NCBI GenBank assembly: GCA_023665475.1
Contig: JAMPEB010000001.1
Span: 62,001-126,000 of the forward strand
DNA from: Lachnoclostridium sp.
GTDB lineage: Bacteria; Bacillota; Clostridia; Lachnospirales; Lachnospiraceae
Reading direction: 5' to 3'
DNA length: 64,000 nt
Numbering within the stretch: position 1 is the first letter of the stretch; each line of letters starts with the position of its first letter. The translations under genes were made by a program, and so were the position numbers. The notes beneath the pieces are model-generated. The model saw only the letters and a program-made list of their open reading frames with translations, searched no databases and was not told where the DNA came from. Below are positions 61,001 through 64,000 of this stretch, piece after piece.

Positions 61001-64000
61001 TCTGTAATCTGTGGTGCCCTCACCGCCGGTCTTCATTCTCTTGGTGTACTTTACACCACCTACAGTTACACCATTATTCTCCACTACGACATTTTGCTTG
61101 CCGACTATCTTACCCTCGCTGTCGGGACCTTCCTCAGCCCCTGCCAGAATGGTAAATCCGTTCTTCTCAAATGTCTCCCTGTTGTCCTTATTCGCAAGAT
61201 CCGTACCTACATTGAGTTCAAAATCCCCACTTGTAGGGTCATCGGGGTTGTCGGGCACTACAGGTGTATCAGCCGTCTTGTAGGTTGCCTCAACCGTCAC
61301 TGCGGCTCCGGGCATGGTAAAGGTTGTTGTTGCCGATGCCTCGTTTGCCAGAGTAACATTTTCAGATGTTACATTCCATTTTACAAACTCCTTGCCGGAA
61401 ACGGTGCTAGCACTAATGGTAATGGTCTCACCCTTCTTAGCGCTCGTCTTGCTTGCCGTACCGCTTGTCACGGTTATCTTATAGCTGCCCTCTGCGGGAG
61501 GATCGGGATCCTCTGTCCCATCCGGCAAAAATGCGATATAGTACAAATCGGTTTGATCGCCTTTTGTAATTTCATGAGCGCCTGCTTCCAGATTTTCCAC
61601 TTTCAGCACACCGCTTGCGTCAGATGTATATTTCGTCCCATCTACCTTAGTCTTCTTATTCGATCCCTGAACCAGAATCAGTGTTCCGGAGCTTCTCGCA
61701 GTAAAGGTAATCGATGTGGAGCTCTCCATCTTCATAGCCTTGGTCAGGGTCAGGGTTCCGTAAGTCATAGTGGTGGGCTTGCTCTGCATCTTGCCTGTTA
61801 TCTTGTAATACTCACTTGCCGTACCGTCCGTGGTAAAGTTATGCACGGTTCCTTTGCTCAAAATCGGTTCGTCGCCGTCTCCGGTGTCGCCTCCGTCATC
61901 GGGGTCGTCATTTCCACCTTCATAATCGCCACCGCCGCCGCTTCCGGAACCGGAGGTCACGCCGTTGATGCCGCCCACTGATTTCACGGGAGAGGTATAA
62001 CCCACTACTTTATCCTTTAATTCTTTATTTACACTATAATCCGTATCATCCGCATCCGTAAAGGTCCACTTAAAGTCGCCGCCGTTCAAGCGTCCCGCTT
62101 TTGCGGTAACAATACCGGGAACCTCTGCCGGATCATCAATCTGAGCTGCCGTCACCCCAAGGTCATAGCTGGTATCAAAATTGTTATAGGGCGTTCCGCC
62201 GTACGCCGTTACATAATCGTCGCCATCCACTGTTTCGTTTCTCGTAGAAGCGAGATATGCGTCAAACTGCTTGTTATCCCTCGGTCCGGTAGCACCCTGT
62301 ACGCCTGCGTTTGCATTGGCATAAATCAGACGGGTGGGACCTACTACTATATTATTGTATGCCTTAATCATACCGCCGGGTTCGCCCGAGAAGGTGCCCT
62401 CTGCGGGAGGGTAAATATCCGAGCCCTGCTTGGAAATCAGCATGGGATACTTACAATTCCTGAAGTAGTTTGCCTCCACAAAAGCGGAACTTGCCTTCGT
62501 CACGCCTACGCCGTATTTGGAGTTACCATCGTAGTAGTTATTATAAAAATGAATGCTTCCCACTCTGACGCGGGCATGTCTGGAATCGGAATGGTCAAAC
62601 CAGTTGTGGTGGTAGGTAACCATAAATTCTTCACTGTCACCCATTCCACACAGGGAACATTTTCCGGAATCCCAGAAATGGTTGTAGGATATGGTGATAT
62701 AGGTGGATTTCCCCTTCACATCGACGGAGCCGTCACCCTTCGCCTGGTCTTTGTCACCACCGGTGGAGCCATAGAAAAGATCCATATCGTGTATCCAGAT
62801 ATTGCTGTTTGCCGTATCCAGAGAGATACCGTCATCCATAAATGCCATCACCGCAAAGTTACGGAATTCCACATTGGCGCAGTTTCTTACCAAGAATCCG
62901 AAGCCGTGAACCGCTGCGTCCTCACCGATTCCTTCGATGGTGATATTCATGTCGCTGTAATTTGCTTTTCCTTTGATCTGGAGTCCTTCCGCTGAGGAGG
63001 AAATATGGTCCAAATCCGCTTTCTTGATGCAACCGATGATACGGATATCCAGAATGTCGTTCTCCGTGCCGCTCTTCTGCTTCGCATCAAGGATGGACTG
63101 CAGACCTGTTACCTCTACCGCGTCCTTATTTGCACCGTTTGAATGAATCATGGCTTTACAGCTACTAGCGGTATCCGCCGTCACATAAATCACCTGTGCG
63201 TTCTGTTTCAGCGTACCGTCATTATTGTATGCGCCCAACCCGGTGCCGGAATACTTGGAACCGGAACCTTTGGAGAACGCAAAACCTGTGCGGTCATAAC
63301 CGTTCACGGTCAAAGCGCCCGTCACCGCTTCCCCGATGGGGGTAATTTCCTTGGTATCGGAATCAACCGTTACCGCTTCCACTTTGATATAATAGGTTCC
63401 TGCCTTTAATCCGACAGTATCCACACGCCAATGATCCTCATACTGACGGAGCAATTCATTATCAATGCTCTTCGCAGGAAACTCTGTAGCGCTCTGGGAC
63501 ACATATGCCCGATATCCGTTTGCTCCTGCCACCGGCTCCCATTCAGCGAAAGCGCCCTCTTCATAGCCGCCTTCCCTTGTGATGGTAACACTGGACTCCG
63601 CCACCGGCTTAATCACAATGGTATAAGGGCTGAAGCCGTCCGCTTCCACCCAGAAGCAGTCGTCTTTTTTCTCCACCGCAGCTTCTTTGATATCGGTTAT
63701 TCCATGTAACGCAATAATTTCATTTCTTTTGGTCACGCCCTCGGGATAGTCAAATTTAATCTTTACCTTTCCTGTCATGCTGACCTTATTTGTGTCCGTC
63801 ACCGTATTCAGATAAGCACTGATATCATAATAAAGCTTTTGCACTTTATCTTTATCTTCGTCGGCAACATCTGCAATCAGTTCATCAATCTTCGTTTTAA
63901 CAGCTATTGCCTGTGCACTTGTACTTACCACAGTCTGTGCATGAATGATAATCCGACCGGAGACTTCCTCTCCTGCTGCATTCGTAAATACCGGCTTGTT
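58013..64000 (-). CDS. Cell-surface multidomain pectate lyase, PL1 plus PL9 (N-terminus beyond window)
   Basis: Open from the right edge; about 1995 residues visible and the start is outside. In order: a module (edge to about 63590) with DDCFWVEADGFSPYTIVIKP; an FN3-like segment; a PL1 right-handed helix (about 63260-61975) with DGSVDVKGKSTYITISYNHF and HARVRVGSIHFYNNYYDG; a carbohydrate-binding-like domain; an InlB-type repeat; a second such binding domain; a PL9 domain (about 60690-59370) with NADGFAAKLTCGEGNVFDGC and SDDGWDLF; two more InlB-type repeats; a PT-rich and poly-Asp linker; a second copy of the first module; Gly/Ala/Pro/Asn repeats; QPQTGG, a membrane helix and RKKKED. Cleaves pectate by beta-elimination at the cell surface. 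Its own terminator follows. Confidence 0.92.
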   Translation of the reverse strand, partial: NKPVFTNAAGEEVSGRIIIHAQTVVSTSAQAIAVKTKIDELIADVADEDKDKVQKLYYDISAYLNTVTDTNKVSMTGKVKIKFDYPEGVTKRNEIIALHGITDIKEAAVEKKDDCFWVEADGFSPYTIVIKPVAESSVTITREGGYEEGAFAEWEPVAGANGYRAYVSQSATEFPAKSIDNELLRQYEDHWRVDTVGLKAGTYYIKVEAVTVDSDTKEITPIGEAVTGALTVNGYDRTGFAFSKGSGSKYSGTGLGAYNNDGTLKQNAQVIYVTADTASSCKAMIHSNGANKDAVEVTGLQSILDAKQKSGTENDILDIRIIGCIKKADLDHISSSAEGLQIKGKANYSDMNITIEGIGEDAAVHGFGFLVRNCANVEFRNFAVMAFMDDGISLDTANSNIWIHDMDLFYGSTGGDKDQAKGDGSVDVKGKSTYITISYNHFWDSGKCSLCGMGDSEEFMVTYHHNWFDHSDSRHARVRVGSIHFYNNYYDGNSKYGVGVTKASSAFVEANYFRNCKYPMLISKQGSDIYPPAEGTFSGEPGGMIKAYNNIVVGPTRLIYANANAGVQGATGPRDNKQFDAYLASTRNETVDGDDYVTAYGGTPYNNFDTSYDLGVTAAQIDDPAEVPGIVTAKAGRLNGGDFKWTFTDADDTDYSVNKELKDKVVGYTSPVKSVGGINGVTSGSGSGGGGDYEGGNDDPDDGGDTGDGDEPILSKGTVHNFTTDGTASEYYKITGKMQSKPTTMTYGTLTLTKAMKMESSTSITFTARSSGTLILVQGSNKKTKVDGTKYTSDASGVLKVENLEAGAHEITKGDQTDLYYIAFLPDGTEDPDPPAEGSYKITVTSGTASKTSAKKGETITISASTVSGKEFVKWNVTSENVTLANEASATTTFTMPGAAVTVEATYKTADTPVVPDNPDDPTSGDFELNVGTDLANKDNRETFEKNGFTILAGAEEGPDSEGKIVGKQNVVVENNGVTVGGVKYTKRMKTGGEGTTDYRSIRFTTTDAATVTIVAVSSNSKQTRKMGISDGTLEDGKLVDFATKEVGGTASTYTFKLSEAGTYYIHSQAGGLNFYYIGVKYAKPGESGSRVDDEVREQAPDFAEGDLYVSTKGTNTAVGSFDDPMDLKTALESITPGHTIWMFSGTYYAYDMYEEPIIIEESNSGTADAMKKISSINGKRVTIDFDGMEELSSNRGITLDGSYWHFYDIDICNAGDNGMLLSGDHNKIELCQFYKNHDTGLQLSRFNTEYATKDLWPSYNMILNCTAFDNKDEATSENADGFAAKLTCGEGNVFDGCIAYCNSDDGWDLFAKEATGPIGQVTLRNCISFANGKLTDGTGSADGDMNGFKLGGSGVATDHIVENCLAFNNGATGFTDNNNPGSHTITNCTTVNNGKYDTTKANLMIYRAARTAQYTNLLSMVDSKGAATDQFQGVLNNSLYHYKDAKDGKDGSSYYWVNQYTFVGDKEKYTGSEHAQYTVTNDDFVNVTIPGYNAAKSTYTANYHEIFRNPDGSINVDGLFEVKKESPLYTAGKDGGYIGAKFSVDGAPQTYTVSVESGSASPVKAEAGATVTITADEVPGMEFTHWTVKTGSVTLASETSAETTFIMPASLVEIVAEYEKVQAPVYNIAITGGSATPTQAEAGTKVTITAAAAPEGKVFDRWVVKAGNITLADATSQTTTFTMGSALVELEATYKDASTTPTNPTEPTNPTDPTDPTNPDTPVTPGDSDDDDDDDDDDYEAPAPGNRTVTGDQSTVTDVEVIGSTVFTRPNGLQVLGNIIIHAEPGNPTKAILALVEEYIKTAKNPSKVIVQYYDIKAYEGSIDINNVVAMNGKVRIKFRYPAGVTRNSHEIIALHNTTPIAVDKRNDCFWITADGFSPYTIIYRPTDVQKSAVTGDSGAIQPGNAGAAGSGNSGAAQPGNSGAAKPGNAGAAADAANAANDLVIGGSAAAITTPQPQTGGNSGTIYVFVGIALLAAVAAMAYGIIVLRKKKED
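58783..58818. repeat. Trinucleotide tract encoding poly-Asp
   Basis: A run of GAT/GAC codons encodes an Asp stretch between PT-rich linker and the C-terminal module of the pectate lyase. Slippage here would change linker length in frame. Confidence 0.8.

Noticed and set aside
60800-61981. Plus-strand open frame of 393 codons
   Set aside because: Antisense to the pectate lyase with no family signature.
1-64000. tRNA, rRNA, CRISPR array, riboswitch or prophage genes
   Set aside because: I looked for cloverleaf ends, spaced repeats, FMN/T-box type leaders before ribF and azlC, and phage structural genes, and found none that I could support.

Overview
The window looks like a chromosomal piece of a Gram-positive, sporulating-type Clostridia, most likely family Lachnospiraceae. 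This is inferred from the conserved order rimP-nusA-rnpM-ylxQ-infB-rbfA-nrnA-truB-ribF, strong AGGAGG ribosome binding sites, lipoprotein and NlpC/P60 wall genes, a Hol_Tox type I toxin, a putative sigma-K type promoter and a PL1-PL9 pectate lyase. No rRNA, tRNA, CRISPR array or transposase was seen. Almost everything is on the minus strand.

Layout. 1-1856: an edge-truncated transglutaminase-like protein and a soluble PocR/chemoreceptor-tip protein. 1958-5971: a small cluster with an S26-type peptidase, a PqqD-HprK fusion on the plus strand, an ABC exporter and a 142-residue candidate substrate with a RiPP-like leader, preceded by a consensus promoter with a downstream palindrome. 6148-8439: a cyclic-nucleotide-binding-domain protein with an unknown long C-terminal part. 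8569-33686: about 25 kb of closely spaced minus-strand genes. In transcription order these are a REC-HD-GYP-like regulator, two hybrid histidine kinases (one fused to a DegV domain), a PqqD-like small protein, a Pel-type polysaccharide machine (SDR-PelD fusion, PelE-like, DUF2194 protein, PelF, PelG), DUF2304, GT4, GT2, DUF4832 protein, a large membrane protein, a Stealth phosphotransferase, a flippase and a nucleotidyltransferase. The PelD-like protein keeps an RXXD c-di-GMP motif, so the locus probably couples two-component and c-di-GMP signalling to export of a Pel-like polymer.

33743-36130: an AT-rich accessory stretch with a decayed gene and two tandem 252-bp copies of a type I toxin/antisense RNA module. 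36140-40458: nitroreductase, EamA transporter, pnp with a long leader hairpin, and rpsO. 40597-48197: two lipoproteins, an SH3-NlpC/P60 wall hydrolase with a WalR-type box, a Na/Pi cotransporter, an unknown coiled-coil protein and a Cys-rich protein behind a putative sigma-K promoter. 48251-56658: the nusA-infB translation operon, with a consensus promoter and a terminator-like leader hairpin. 56778-57835: AzlCD amino-acid exporter. 58013-64000: an edge-truncated, about 2000-residue surface pectate lyase carrying both PL1 and PL9 catalytic domains.

Starts were moved to the codon with a convincing ribosome binding site wherever the longest reading frame overran an upstream gene or leader; these choices are stated per gene.
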